8,431 nucleotides of DNA from contig VEQB01000080.1 of the NCBI GenBank assembly GCA_018883485.1, forward strand, positions 1 through 8,431, in the 5' to 3' direction. This document shows, piece after piece, positions 1 to 6,292 of this stretch. The notes below the pieces were generated by a model. It saw only the letters and a list, made by a program, of their open reading frames with translations. It had not been told where the DNA came from and searched no databases. The number at the start of each line of letters is the position of its first letter. Within the stretch, counting starts at the first letter, position 1. A program made the translations under genes and the position numbers. Source of the stretch: Bacteroidota bacterium. GTDB taxonomy: Bacteria; Bacteroidota; Bacteroidia; UKL13-3.

Positions 1-627
1 GGGTAGGAGCAAATATGCCGAATGGAGAAATACTTGAAGATTAACTTTCTTTTTTGCCTTGTAAAACTCATTTACTAGCTGCCAGCAAATAAGACTTAGC
101 CCTAATACCAGCGCGCTTTCTTTTGTGTACAAGGCAAGACTTACCCAAAGAATGGTTTGCCATTTAGAATGATTTAAAAATGCGCGTATGGCTTGAACCG
201 TAAAAAAGCTGAGTAACATTTCTGGTAAAAGAAAACTCGCCTGAGCTAAAAAAACAGATTGTATGCTTAAAAGCCAAATGCTTAAATTAGCAGTACCTAA
301 GTTGAAATGTTCTGTTGCCAATGAATAGATGGCGAATAGTAAAGCAATGCTTATAACTAAGGGAAATAGCTTAGCCCAAACAAGCGACCCTGGAACAATA
401 TTCATCCATGTGCTTGCTAAAAAATAAAACAACAAAGGATGTCCCCTATATAATTCTGTGTCTATAGCGCCAGGCAGCAAGGATGGGCCTGTTTCCGACA
501 TAGCTTTAAGCGCAGGTAGGTAGGACCATGCTTCGTCCCAAAAATAGGGAAGAGATAAATCTTGAACCTTGAATAGGATGAAGGCAATACCTAGTACAAA
601 AGGAAAATATTTTTTAAAAATTGTCAT
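1..627 (-). CDS. GT-C membrane glycosyltransferase (ArnT/PMT-like, GT39/RgtABCD-like), N-terminal part
   Basis: This reading frame is open from an ATG at 627 to the left edge, giving 209 codons without a stop, so the C-terminus lies outside the window. The visible part is mostly hydrophobic, with one membrane segment at about residues 7-20 and several more after residue 65. The first extracytoplasmic loop carries an acidic pair in YFWDEAWSY (Asp31-Glu32), followed by a GHPLLFYF stretch at residues 62-69. This acidic loop plus HP-L pattern is typical of GT-C enzymes that use polyprenyl-phosphate sugars, such as ArnT, PMT and the Rgt-like family. A TKES motif follows a later helix. Family members usually run to about 450-550 residues, so under half is seen. 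The start lies 7 bases after the stop of the DUF4440 gene, which suggests co-transcription. Donor and acceptor cannot be told from the sequence. I am confident of the fold class and less sure of the exact family. Confidence 0.8.
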   Translation of the reverse strand, partial: MTIFKKYFPFVLGIAFILFKVQDLSLPYFWDEAWSYLPALKAMSETGPSLLPGAIDTELYRGHPLLFYFLASTWMNIVPGSLVWAKLFPLVISIALLFAIYSLATEHFNLGTANLSIWLLSIQSVFLAQASFLLPEMLLSFFTVQAIRAFLNHSKWQTILWVSLALYTKESALVLGLSLICWQLVNEFYKAKKKVNLQVFLHSAYLLLP

Positions 628-634
628 TAAAAAA

Positions 635-1057
635 TTAGCTGGTATGGTCGAGGATAATTACCCATTTATTGTTAATTTTCTTGAACCAAAGCGTAAAATA
701 CCCTTCACTGTTTCCACTTGTATTTTGAACCTTCCAACTTCCTACAACTATAGCATCTTTTTTAGAACAAGCTTCAATAGAAAATATATGAAAGGTTAAT
801 ACACCCATTTCGTTTTTAGCAGCATAGTTTTTTTGATACCCATCATATACAGCTTGCCAACCTTTCTTAATGCCTTTTTTACTCACAAATTGCAAGGAAT
901 CACTTTGCCAATAATGGGCCATGAAGCCTGTCAAATCGGCCTTGTTCCAAGCGACTTGTTGTAGGGCTAAAACAGCTCTAATTTCTTTTTCTTGTTTGCT
1001 CTGGGCAAAGAGTAGGCTGCTATACAAAAGCAATAGTAATACTATGAGTTGCTTCAT
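635..1057 (-). CDS. Secreted SnoaL-like / DUF4440 family protein (NTF2-like fold)
   Basis: The product has 140 residues. It opens with a clear signal peptide (MKQLIVLLLLLYSSLLFAQ, cleavage likely after the Ala at residue 18), so it is probably periplasmic. The mature part fits the small cone-shaped NTF2/SnoaL fold of DUF4440 proteins. It has an N-terminal helix with EIRAVLALQQVAWNKADL, then the usual F-x-x-x-Y-W-x-S-D-S-L-x-F block, a GWQAVYDGYQ segment, and C-terminal strands ending GYFTLWFKKINNKWVIILDHTS. Length is normal for the family. DUF4440 proteins are mostly of unknown function and no catalytic set can be assigned here. The ATG sits 2 bases after the stop of the carboxylase remnant, and the glycosyltransferase follows after 7 bases. 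The gene was therefore probably the second cistron of a carboxylase-led operon and is now behind its scar. The family call is firm; the role is unknown. Confidence 0.88.
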   Translation of the reverse strand: MKQLIVLLLLLYSSLLFAQSKQEKEIRAVLALQQVAWNKADLTGFMAHYWQSDSLQFVSKKGIKKGWQAVYDGYQKNYAAKNEMGVLTFHIFSIEACSKKDAIVVGSWKVQNTSGNSEGYFTLWFKKINNKWVIILDHTS

Positions 1058-1059
1058 GA

Positions 1060-1208
1060 TTATTCAAACTTAATAATTATTACCACATCGTCTTGTTCTA
1101 TTAGCACTCCTTCTTTAAGCAAAATCTCCTCAACTACACCCGCTTGTGGCGCCACAACGGTGCTTTCCATTCGCCTCGATTTGCAACAAAGAGTTTAGAG
1201 ATAGTCAT
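1060..1208 (-). pseudogene. Internally deleted biotin-dependent acyl-CoA carboxylase alpha-subunit gene (biotin carboxylase start fused to biotinyl-domain end)
   Basis: Two short pieces of one known gene type abut here. From the ATG at 1208, 13 codons read MTISKLFVANRGE, the signature N-terminus of biotin carboxylases (the KILIANRGEIA motif of AccC, MccA and PccA). The frame then becomes WKAPLW... and stops at a TAG at 1136-1134. In another frame, from 1170 to the TAA at 1062-1060, 36 codons begin MESTVVAPQAGVVEEILLKE and end VVIIIKFE. This is the second half of a biotinyl/lipoyl domain, which normally follows the A-M-K-M biotin site. Intact alpha subunits have about 650 residues, so the ATP-grasp domain, the linker domain and the biotin-bearing lysine are all missing. 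The frames do not match across the join at about 1170-1172, so no fusion protein is made. The stop is 2 bases from the DUF4440 start, as in an operon. The gene could have been a methylcrotonyl-, propionyl- or acetyl-CoA carboxylase subunit. An assembly error is the main alternative. Confidence 0.85.
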
Positions 1209-1248
1209 AGATTTATATTTGAGTATAAACCTAAAGATTTCTCTTTAT

Positions 1249-1282
1249 AAAAAAAACTTTGTCTTTGCACATCAAGTGTGCA
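1249..1282 (-). terminator. Possible weak terminator or operator palindrome after uvrA
   Basis: Six bases after the uvrA stop codon, the minus strand carries a perfect 6-bp inverted repeat, TGCACA-N5-TGTGCA (1282-1266). Nine bases later comes a run of eight T (1256-1249). The order of hairpin then T-run suggests a terminator, but the stem is short and the T-run is too far from it for a standard Rho-independent terminator. The repeat could instead be a binding site for a dimeric regulator of the old carboxylase operon, whose start codon is at 1208. Only the repeat itself is certain. Confidence 0.3.
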
Positions 1283-1287
1283 TAAGC

Positions 1288-4110
1288 TTATGGCATTTTA
1301 GCTTTTAAGTACTTGGCTGTGTATCCCTTATTTTCTTTAACCAAATCTTCTGGAGTACCTTCAAATACTAGATTTCCTCCATTGTTTCCAGCTTCTGGCC
1401 CTAAGTCTATTAACCAATCTGCACATTTAATTACTTCCATATTGTGTTCAATCACCAAAATACTATGTCCTTGGTCTAATAAAGCACTAAAAGAGTTCAG
1501 CAATTTTTTTATATCATGAAAATGCAAACCTGTTGTAGGTTCGTCAAAAATAAAAAATACAGGGTTTGCTTGTTTACCTTTTCCTAGGAAGGAGGCTAGC
1601 TTTACGCGTTGTGCTTCCCCGCCACTTAAAGTATTAGAGCTCTGCCCTAATTGAATATATCCTAAGCCAACATCTTGTAAAGGCTTTAACTTATTGGCTA
1701 AGGTCTTTTCATTTTTAAAGAACTCAATAGATTCATCAATGCTCAACTTAAGCACATCACTTATGCTTTTACCATTGTATTGTACATCTCTAATTTCTTC
1801 TTTAAACCTAGTTCCACCGCATTCTTCACAAGGTAAATGCACATCGGCCATAAATTGCATTTCAATGGTAATTTCTCCTTCTCCTAAGCAAGTTTCGCAC
1901 CGCCCACCCTCTACATTAAAACTAAAATGTTGTGGCTTATAAGCTCTTGCTTTTGATATAGCTTGCGAAGCATATAAATCTCTTATGCCATCATAGGCCT
2001 TAATATAAGTAACAGGATTGGATCTGCTAGATTTACCAATAGGATTTTGATCTACAAATTCTACTAAACTAATTTGTTTTAAATCGCCACTAATTTGATC
2101 GAAAATACCTGTTTTTTCGCCACTATAATTGCCTAAATGTTTTTGTATGGCGGGGTAGAGGATGCTTTTAATGAGGGTTGTTTTACCGCTTCCACTTACG
2201 CCTGTAACAACGGTTAAGGTGTTTAAAGGAAATTTAACCGATATGTTTTTTAAATTATTTTGTTTGGCTCCTTTTATCTCTATGCAATGGTTCCATTTCC
2301 TTCTTTTATTTGGAACAGCAATTTCTTCTTGCCCATTAAGGTATTTTGCAGTAAGGCTTTTTCCGTCTTTTACAACTTGCTTTAAAGATCCTTCTGCAAC
2401 TATTTCACCACCATGTATCCCTGCCAAAGGACCCATATCTACAAGATGATCGGCTTGCTCCATGATGTCTTGGTCGTGTTCTACCACCACCACAGTATTG
2501 CCTAAATCTCTTAACGATTTCAATACTTCAATCAGTTTTTCTGTATCTCTACTGTGTAAGCCAATACTCGGTTCATCTAAAATATATAAAGAGCCAACAA
2601 GGCTTGAACCTAATGAGGTTGCAAGATTAATGCGTTGCGATTCACCTCCACTTAAAGTGTTAGATAATCGATTCAAAGACAAATAGCCTAAACCAACTTT
2701 TTGTAGAAAAGTTAAGCGCGCTATGATTTCTGATTTTATCCTTTTGGCTATAATTTCATGGTGCGGTCTTAAGGTGAGTGTTTGCAAATAATTCAAGCTC
2801 TCATCTATACTCATCAACAACAATTGAGAAAGAGTGATACGTTGGTCTTTCTCTGTATATGCCATTGCTTGGGTAAACTTTTGAGGTGTTAGTTTAACAT
2901 AATTGGTGTCTTTTCTCAACCGGGTTCCTTTACAATCCGGACAACCTGTTTTACCTCTATACCTTGCTAGCATAACCCTATATTGAATTTTATAGGTTTG
3001 CTTCTCTAATTCTTTAAAAAAACCATCAATACCTTCCCAGCCGCTGCCTCCATGCCATAAGAATTCTTTATGTTTAGGGCTTAACTCAAAATAAGGCTTG
3101 TGAATTGGGAAGTCATTTTTACGACTTAGCGTTAAAAAATGTTTTTTCCACTCTTGCATTTTTTCGCCTTTCCAAGGCACAATGGCGTCTTCAAATACAC
3201 TTAGGCCTTTATCTGGAACAACTAAATCCTCGTCAATACCAATTACACTTCCAAAACCTTCACAAGTTTTACAAGCCCCATAAGGATTATTAAAGCTAAA
3301 AAAGTTTACAGTCGGTTCTTCAAAAATAATTCCGTCTGCTTCAAATCTATTATTGTAATTTATGGTTGTTTCAGTTCCATGCACCAATAGTTCTAATTCT
3401 CCGTGTCCCTCAAAAAAAGCGGTTTGAACCGAGTCGTTGATTCTATTTTGAAAGTCTTCATCATTTGCAACAACAGCAAATCTATCTACCAATAAAAAAA
3501 CCTTTTGTTTTAGTTTAGTTTTAGGATTAAGAGTTGTTACAAAACTTTCAATTTCATTTATCTCCTCATTGAACCAAACTCTATTAAATCCATTTTGTAA
3601 ATGGAGTTCGAGCTCTTTCTTTAGCGCCTCACCTTCACTTTTGAGTGGAATTAAAATATACATTTTAGTTCCTGCTTCATAAGATAGAATGTGATTGCTT
3701 ATATCTTCAACCGTGTTTCTTTTTACTTCTTCACCGCTAACGGGCGAGAAGGTTATCCCTGTTCTTGCAAACAACAGCTTCAGGTAATCATAAATTTCTG
3801 TGCTAGTAGCAACTGTACTTCTAGGGTTTTTTGTATTTACTTTTTGTTCAATGGCAATAGAAGGGGAGATGCCGTGTATGTAATCAACATCAGGCTTATT
3901 CATTTTACCCAAAAATTGTCTAGCATAGGCAGATAGACTTTCCACGTAGCGTCGCTGCCCCTCCGCAAAGAGCGTATCAAATACCAGGCTGCTTTTGCCC
4001 GAACCCGAAACACCCGTTACCACATTTAAAGTATTGCGTTCAAAACTTACATCTATATTTTTTAGATTGTGCATTCTGGCGCCTTTAATAAATATTTTAT
4101 TATCTTGCAT
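1288..4110 (-). CDS. uvrA: Excinuclease ABC subunit UvrA
   Basis: UvrA is the damage-sensing ATPase of nucleotide excision repair. It dimerises, loads UvrB on damaged DNA and acts in the cytoplasm. The protein has 940 residues with both ABC modules complete. Module one has Walker A GVSGSGKS at 33-40, signature LSGGE at 486-490 and Walker B/D-loop ILDEPSIGLH near 510-519. Module two has Walker A GVSGSGKT at 637-644, LSGGE at 828-832 and FDEPTTGLH near 855-863. The second zinc module is intact, with Cys738, Cys741, Cys761 and Cys764 spaced CxxC-x19-CxxC. The first zinc module keeps only the second pair (CKTC, 280-283); its usual first CxxC is replaced by the NRFEADG region. I chose the ATG at 4110 because MQDNKIFIKGARMHNLKN aligns with the normal UvrA start. 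An upstream start at 4143 would only add an unconserved 11-residue leader and run into the divergent gene. I see no defect. Confidence 0.97.
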   Translation of the reverse strand: MQDNKIFIKGARMHNLKNIDVSFERNTLNVVTGVSGSGKSSLVFDTLFAEGQRRYVESLSAYARQFLGKMNKPDVDYIHGISPSIAIEQKVNTKNPRSTVATSTEIYDYLKLLFARTGITFSPVSGEEVKRNTVEDISNHILSYEAGTKMYILIPLKSEGEALKKELELHLQNGFNRVWFNEEINEIESFVTTLNPKTKLKQKVFLLVDRFAVVANDEDFQNRINDSVQTAFFEGHGELELLVHGTETTINYNNRFEADGIIFEEPTVNFFSFNNPYGACKTCEGFGSVIGIDEDLVVPDKGLSVFEDAIVPWKGEKMQEWKKHFLTLSRKNDFPIHKPYFELSPKHKEFLWHGGSGWEGIDGFFKELEKQTYKIQYRVMLARYRGKTGCPDCKGTRLRKDTNYVKLTPQKFTQAMAYTEKDQRITLSQLLLMSIDESLNYLQTLTLRPHHEIIAKRIKSEIIARLTFLQKVGLGYLSLNRLSNTLSGGESQRINLATSLGSSLVGSLYILDEPSIGLHSRDTEKLIEVLKSLRDLGNTVVVVEHDQDIMEQADHLVDMGPLAGIHGGEIVAEGSLKQVVKDGKSLTAKYLNGQEEIAVPNKRRKWNHCIEIKGAKQNNLKNISVKFPLNTLTVVTGVSGSGKTTLIKSILYPAIQKHLGNYSGEKTGIFDQISGDLKQISLVEFVDQNPIGKSSRSNPVTYIKAYDGIRDLYASQAISKARAYKPQHFSFNVEGGRCETCLGEGEITIEMQFMADVHLPCEECGGTRFKEEIRDVQYNGKSISDVLKLSIDESIEFFKNEKTLANKLKPLQDVGLGYIQLGQSSNTLSGGEAQRVKLASFLGKGKQANPVFFIFDEPTTGLHFHDIKKLLNSFSALLDQGHSILVIEHNMEVIKCADWLIDLGPEAGNNGGNLVFEGTPEDLVKENKGYTAKYLKAKMP

Positions 4111-4116
4111 GTATAT

Positions 4117-4863
4117 ATGGATCCAAAAAGAATCGGCTCGCAATTTAAACCATCTACTAGTAAAAGAAGTTTTTTAGTTATTACGATTCTGTTTATTTTA
4201 TCTAATTCTACCCTTAAAGCACAATCTGTAACCTTTTCTAGCGGCCCAAGTGTACCGTATGGTTTGTTTGCCAGCAATGATATTACTAAGAAAGAGGCGG
4301 GATTTGCTAAAACTGGATATCATTTTTCTGTTTTACTAGAAGATTTAAGAAAGGCAAGGTTAATTAGCCCTTATGTTCAAGTAATGTATAATCAAAATAA
4401 AATTGATGAAGAACCTTTAGAAAAGTACTTAATGGCTAATAATAAACAAATACAAGGATATAACGCTACAGCCCCTTGGCGGCAATGGATGGCTATGGCA
4501 GGGGCTAAGGTAAATCTTTTTAAATCTGGTTACGACTTATATGCAAAAGCTGGAATTGGGTTTGGTACCTTTAATGCTATTAGTTCTATACAATATTATG
4601 ATTCATTGCGTGTTTTGGTTAGAAACCCTGCTAAAACAAATGCTGCGGCTGCATCCTTAGGGGCTGGTTTTAATATTTATCTAAGTCCAAGCCTAACTCT
4701 AAATTCTGGAGTTGATATGTTATATGCTAAGCCAAACTATGGGAAGGTTAGCTTTAGTGATGGGGCCGGTAATGTATTAGCAATTACCAATACAGATGAA
4801 ATTATTCCTATACATATAATGCAATGGTATGTCGGACTAAAATTTTACCTAGGGAAAAAATAA
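4117..4863 (+). CDS. Secreted outer-membrane beta-barrel-like protein of unknown function
   Basis: The product has 248 residues. It has a basic N-terminus (KRIGSQFKPSTSKR) and a hydrophobic core (SFLVITILFILSNS), with likely signal peptidase cleavage after LKAQ, at about residue 36. The mature part alternates polar and hydrophobic residues in strand-like blocks such as YHFSVLLEDL, ISPYVQVMYN, YDLYAKAGIGFG and AAASLGAGFNIYLS. It ends MQWYVGLKFYLGKK, which resembles the aromatic closing strand of small outer-membrane barrels. I do not recognise a specific family. The call rests on the signal peptide plus the strand pattern, and a soluble beta-rich secreted protein is possible. The ATG at 4117 is the only sensible start before the signal peptide, although the stretch in front of the hydrophobic core is long. 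It diverges from uvrA with 6 bases between the start codons, so its promoter must lie inside uvrA's first codons. Confidence 0.72.
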   Translation: MDPKRIGSQFKPSTSKRSFLVITILFILSNSTLKAQSVTFSSGPSVPYGLFASNDITKKEAGFAKTGYHFSVLLEDLRKARLISPYVQVMYNQNKIDEEPLEKYLMANNKQIQGYNATAPWRQWMAMAGAKVNLFKSGYDLYAKAGIGFGTFNAISSIQYYDSLRVLVRNPAKTNAAAASLGAGFNIYLSPSLTLNSGVDMLYAKPNYGKVSFSDGAGNVLAITNTDEIIPIHIMQWYVGLKFYLGKK

Positions 4864-5012
4864 ATTTTCACTAACGCTTGTTTTTATCAAAAACTTGTTT
4901 AAATTCGTTTTTAGAAATCAATCAGTAATTCACCAAAAGCATAAAACAACGCTTATAGAAAAATAACTCTACACTAGTTTTCATCTTGGTTTAACCTTTA
5001 AATTTTAAAGCC
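4864..5012. other. Intergenic region upstream of the ECF sigma factor gene
   Basis: This 149-base AT-rich gap holds no gene. It has a small GTTTTT-ATC-AAAAAC fold-back at 4880-4894, 16 bases after the barrel gene stop, which might weakly stop transcription but has no GC stem. A perfect 7-bp palindrome lies just before the next ATG and is listed separately. I see no convincing Bacteroidota promoter (TTTG then TAnnTTTG at the right spacing), though the sigma gene's promoter is expected here. Confidence 0.45.
4996..5010. repeat. Perfect 15-base palindrome in front of the sigma factor start codon
   Basis: CTTTAAA and TTTAAAG arms of 7 bases flank a single T, and the right arm ends 2 bases before the ATG at 5013. 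The sequence is visible and exact. It may be an operator for a dimeric regulator or a weak fold-back in the mRNA leader. Because it is nearly all A and T, chance is a real alternative. Confidence 0.4.
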
Positions 5013-5591
5013 ATGTCTATGCAAAAATCTAGTGACCATGAGTTGGTGAAATTATACCAAGCAGGCACTCAACAAGCACTCGAAGAATTAATACGTCGCC
5101 ACAAGCGCAGTATTTTCTCTGCCATTTATTTAATTGTTCGTAATCGCCCTCTTGCCGAAGATATTTTTCAAGAGGCTTTTATTAAAATCATTCATACCCT
5201 TCGTTCTGGTAATTACAATGAAGAAGGTAAGTTTGGTGGTTGGGCCGTACGGGTGGCCAGAAATCTAACCATAGATTATGTGCGCAAAATGAAACGCGAT
5301 GTTACCATTACTGATAGCGAAGGCAACGATATATTTAATTATATAGTAATTGCCGAGGAAAATAGGGAAGACAAGCTCATGCAATCTCAAACCGAAAGGC
5401 AAATTAAAGACTTAATTAAATATTTGCCAGAAGAGCAACGTGAAGTTTTAATACTTCGCCACTGGGGCGATTTAAGCTTTAAAGAGATTGCAGACAAAAC
5501 AGGTGTAAGCATTAATACTGCTTTAGGCAGAATGCGCTATGCCCTCAACAATTTGAGAAAATTAATGGTTGAAAAAGGGGTTCAAATTTGA
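5013..5591 (+). CDS. ECF-subfamily RNA polymerase sigma factor
   Basis: The 192-residue protein has the normal ECF length and two-domain layout. Sigma region 2 spans about residues 20-95, with the core-binding and promoter-melting pattern PLAEDIFQEAFIKII (45-59) and GGWAVRVARNLTIDYVRK (75-92). An acidic linker follows. Region 4 spans about 132-186 and opens YLPEEQREVLILRH. Its helix-turn-helix, LSFKEIADKTGVSINTALGR, should contact the -35 element. It redirects RNA polymerase to a small regulon. ECF factors are usually held by a partner anti-sigma protein, and the 80-residue product starting at 6293, two genes downstream, is the best candidate. The ATG at 5013 is preferred; an in-frame ATG two codons later would remove only two residues. 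A palindrome sits directly upstream of the start. The jelly-roll gene starts 45 bases after the stop. There is no FecR or TonB receptor gene beside it, so it is not a FecI-type system. Confidence 0.95.
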   Translation: MSMQKSSDHELVKLYQAGTQQALEELIRRHKRSIFSAIYLIVRNRPLAEDIFQEAFIKIIHTLRSGNYNEEGKFGGWAVRVARNLTIDYVRKMKRDVTITDSEGNDIFNYIVIAEENREDKLMQSQTERQIKDLIKYLPEEQREVLILRHWGDLSFKEIADKTGVSINTALGRMRYALNNLRKLMVEKGVQI

Positions 5592-5636
5592 ACCTTTTAA
5601 TCAACCTATTTTTTAACCCTTAATCAATATAAAGTT

Positions 5637-6215
5637 ATGAAATCAAATGCAGCAAAAGCACTGTTACTGGTAGTTCTGGTAGCACTGTACGCCTTCGATG
5701 TACCAAAAGGTTGGTACAAGGCTGGTAGTAATCCCGACAAGTATGAAATTGGGATAGACAAAGGAGCAGGTATCGATGGAACTAACGCAGCCACGATTAA
5801 GTCTGAGTCTGAAAGAGTGAAAGGTTTTGGAACATTGGTTCAAAACTTAAAACCTGGAAGTTATGCCGGCAAACGCTTGCGCATGTCTGGCTTCATAAAA
5901 ACTTCAGAAGTAAACGGATGGGGTGGATTTTGGTTAAGAATTGATAGCGAAAATCCTGGAGATCCATTTGTTTTTGATAACATGGCAAACCGTAAAATAA
6001 AGGGAAATACTGATTGGATGCTTTGCGAAATCATTGTTGATGTTCCTAAAAATGCCACCAATATTGCCTATGGGGCTTTATTAAGTGGCGGTGGCCAATT
6101 ATGGTTCGATAACTTAACTTTTGAAGTAGTAGATAAATCTGTGAAACCAACTATTCCTTATAAGAAAGAAAATGCTCCTCAGGATCAGCCAACTAACTTG
6201 TCTTTTGAGGAATAA
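5637..6215 (+). CDS. Exported or membrane-anchored jelly-roll (carbohydrate-binding-like) domain protein
   Basis: The protein has 192 residues. It starts with a short hydrophobic segment (AAKALLLVVLVALYAF, residues 5-20). No lipobox cysteine is present and the cleavage site is poor, so it could stay anchored in the inner membrane. Residues 24-165 form one beta-rich domain: GWYKAGSNPDKYEIGID, then a GFGTLVQNL block, GKRLRMSGFIKT, GWGGFWLRID, FDNMANRKIKGNTDW and a closing GALLSGGGQLWFDNLTFEVV. From memory, this pattern is shared with a conserved module in Bacillota and other bacteria that is often labelled as part of 'transcriptional regulator' proteins, although it is a jelly-roll, galactose-binding-like fold and not a DNA-binding one. 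The proline-rich tail ends PTNLSFEE. No catalytic residues can be named. Its place between a sigma factor and a likely anti-sigma protein suggests envelope sensing or a target role, which is inference. Confidence 0.72.
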   Translation: MKSNAAKALLLVVLVALYAFDVPKGWYKAGSNPDKYEIGIDKGAGIDGTNAATIKSESERVKGFGTLVQNLKPGSYAGKRLRMSGFIKTSEVNGWGGFWLRIDSENPGDPFVFDNMANRKIKGNTDWMLCEIIVDVPKNATNIAYGALLSGGGQLWFDNLTFEVVDKSVKPTIPYKKENAPQDQPTNLSFEE

Positions 6216-6254
6216 ATCTAGGTTCTTTAGGTTCGATTAAAATAATTTAAATCT

Positions 6255-6292
6255 AAGCGCCGTTAATTCATCAAACAATTAGCGGAACGCTT
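6255..6292 (+). promoter_or_regulatory. Long hairpin directly abutting the start codon of the anti-sigma-like gene
   Basis: The leader folds back on itself. AAGCG (6255-6259) pairs with CGCTT (6288-6292), and CCGTTAATT (6260-6268) pairs with AATTAGCGG (6277-6285) with one G-T wobble. The loop is 8 bases (6269-6276) and there is an AA bulge at 6286-6287. That makes 14 pairs, and the last stem base touches the A of the ATG at 6293. No T-run follows, so it is not a terminator. A stem here would cover the ribosome loading zone and could control translation, or as DNA it could be an operator. The pairing is seen; its function is inferred. Confidence 0.6.

Noticed and set aside
569..799. Plus-strand frame across the glycosyltransferase and DUF4440 junction
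   Set aside because: It is antisense to two supported genes and has no recognisable domain.
2162..2686. Plus-strand frames opposite the ABC motifs of uvrA
   Set aside because: They are antisense shadows of conserved UvrA sequence.
4069..4116. Upstream start for the plus-strand barrel-like gene (MHSGAFNKYF...)
   Set aside because: It would lie within uvrA's conserved N-terminal codons and put a second hydrophobic stretch before the signal peptide; the ATG at 4117 is more sensible.
4111..4143. Upstream start for uvrA giving an 11-residue extension (MRADSFWIHIY)
   Set aside because: The extension is not UvrA-like and overlaps the coding start of the divergent gene; MQDNKIF at 4110 fits the family start.
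4062..4277. 71-residue minus-strand frame inside the barrel-like gene
   Set aside because: It is a shadow of the plus-strand gene, with no family features.
4948..4956. AACGCTTAT shared by the sigma upstream region and the anti-sigma-like start (6286-6294) as a common promoter element
   Set aside because: It is only nine bases long, lies at different distances from the starts, and the second copy is explained by the hairpin stem.
6219..6234. Short tandem TAGGTTC copies after the jelly-roll gene
   Set aside because: Two 7-base copies nine bases apart are too little to support a site or mobile element end.
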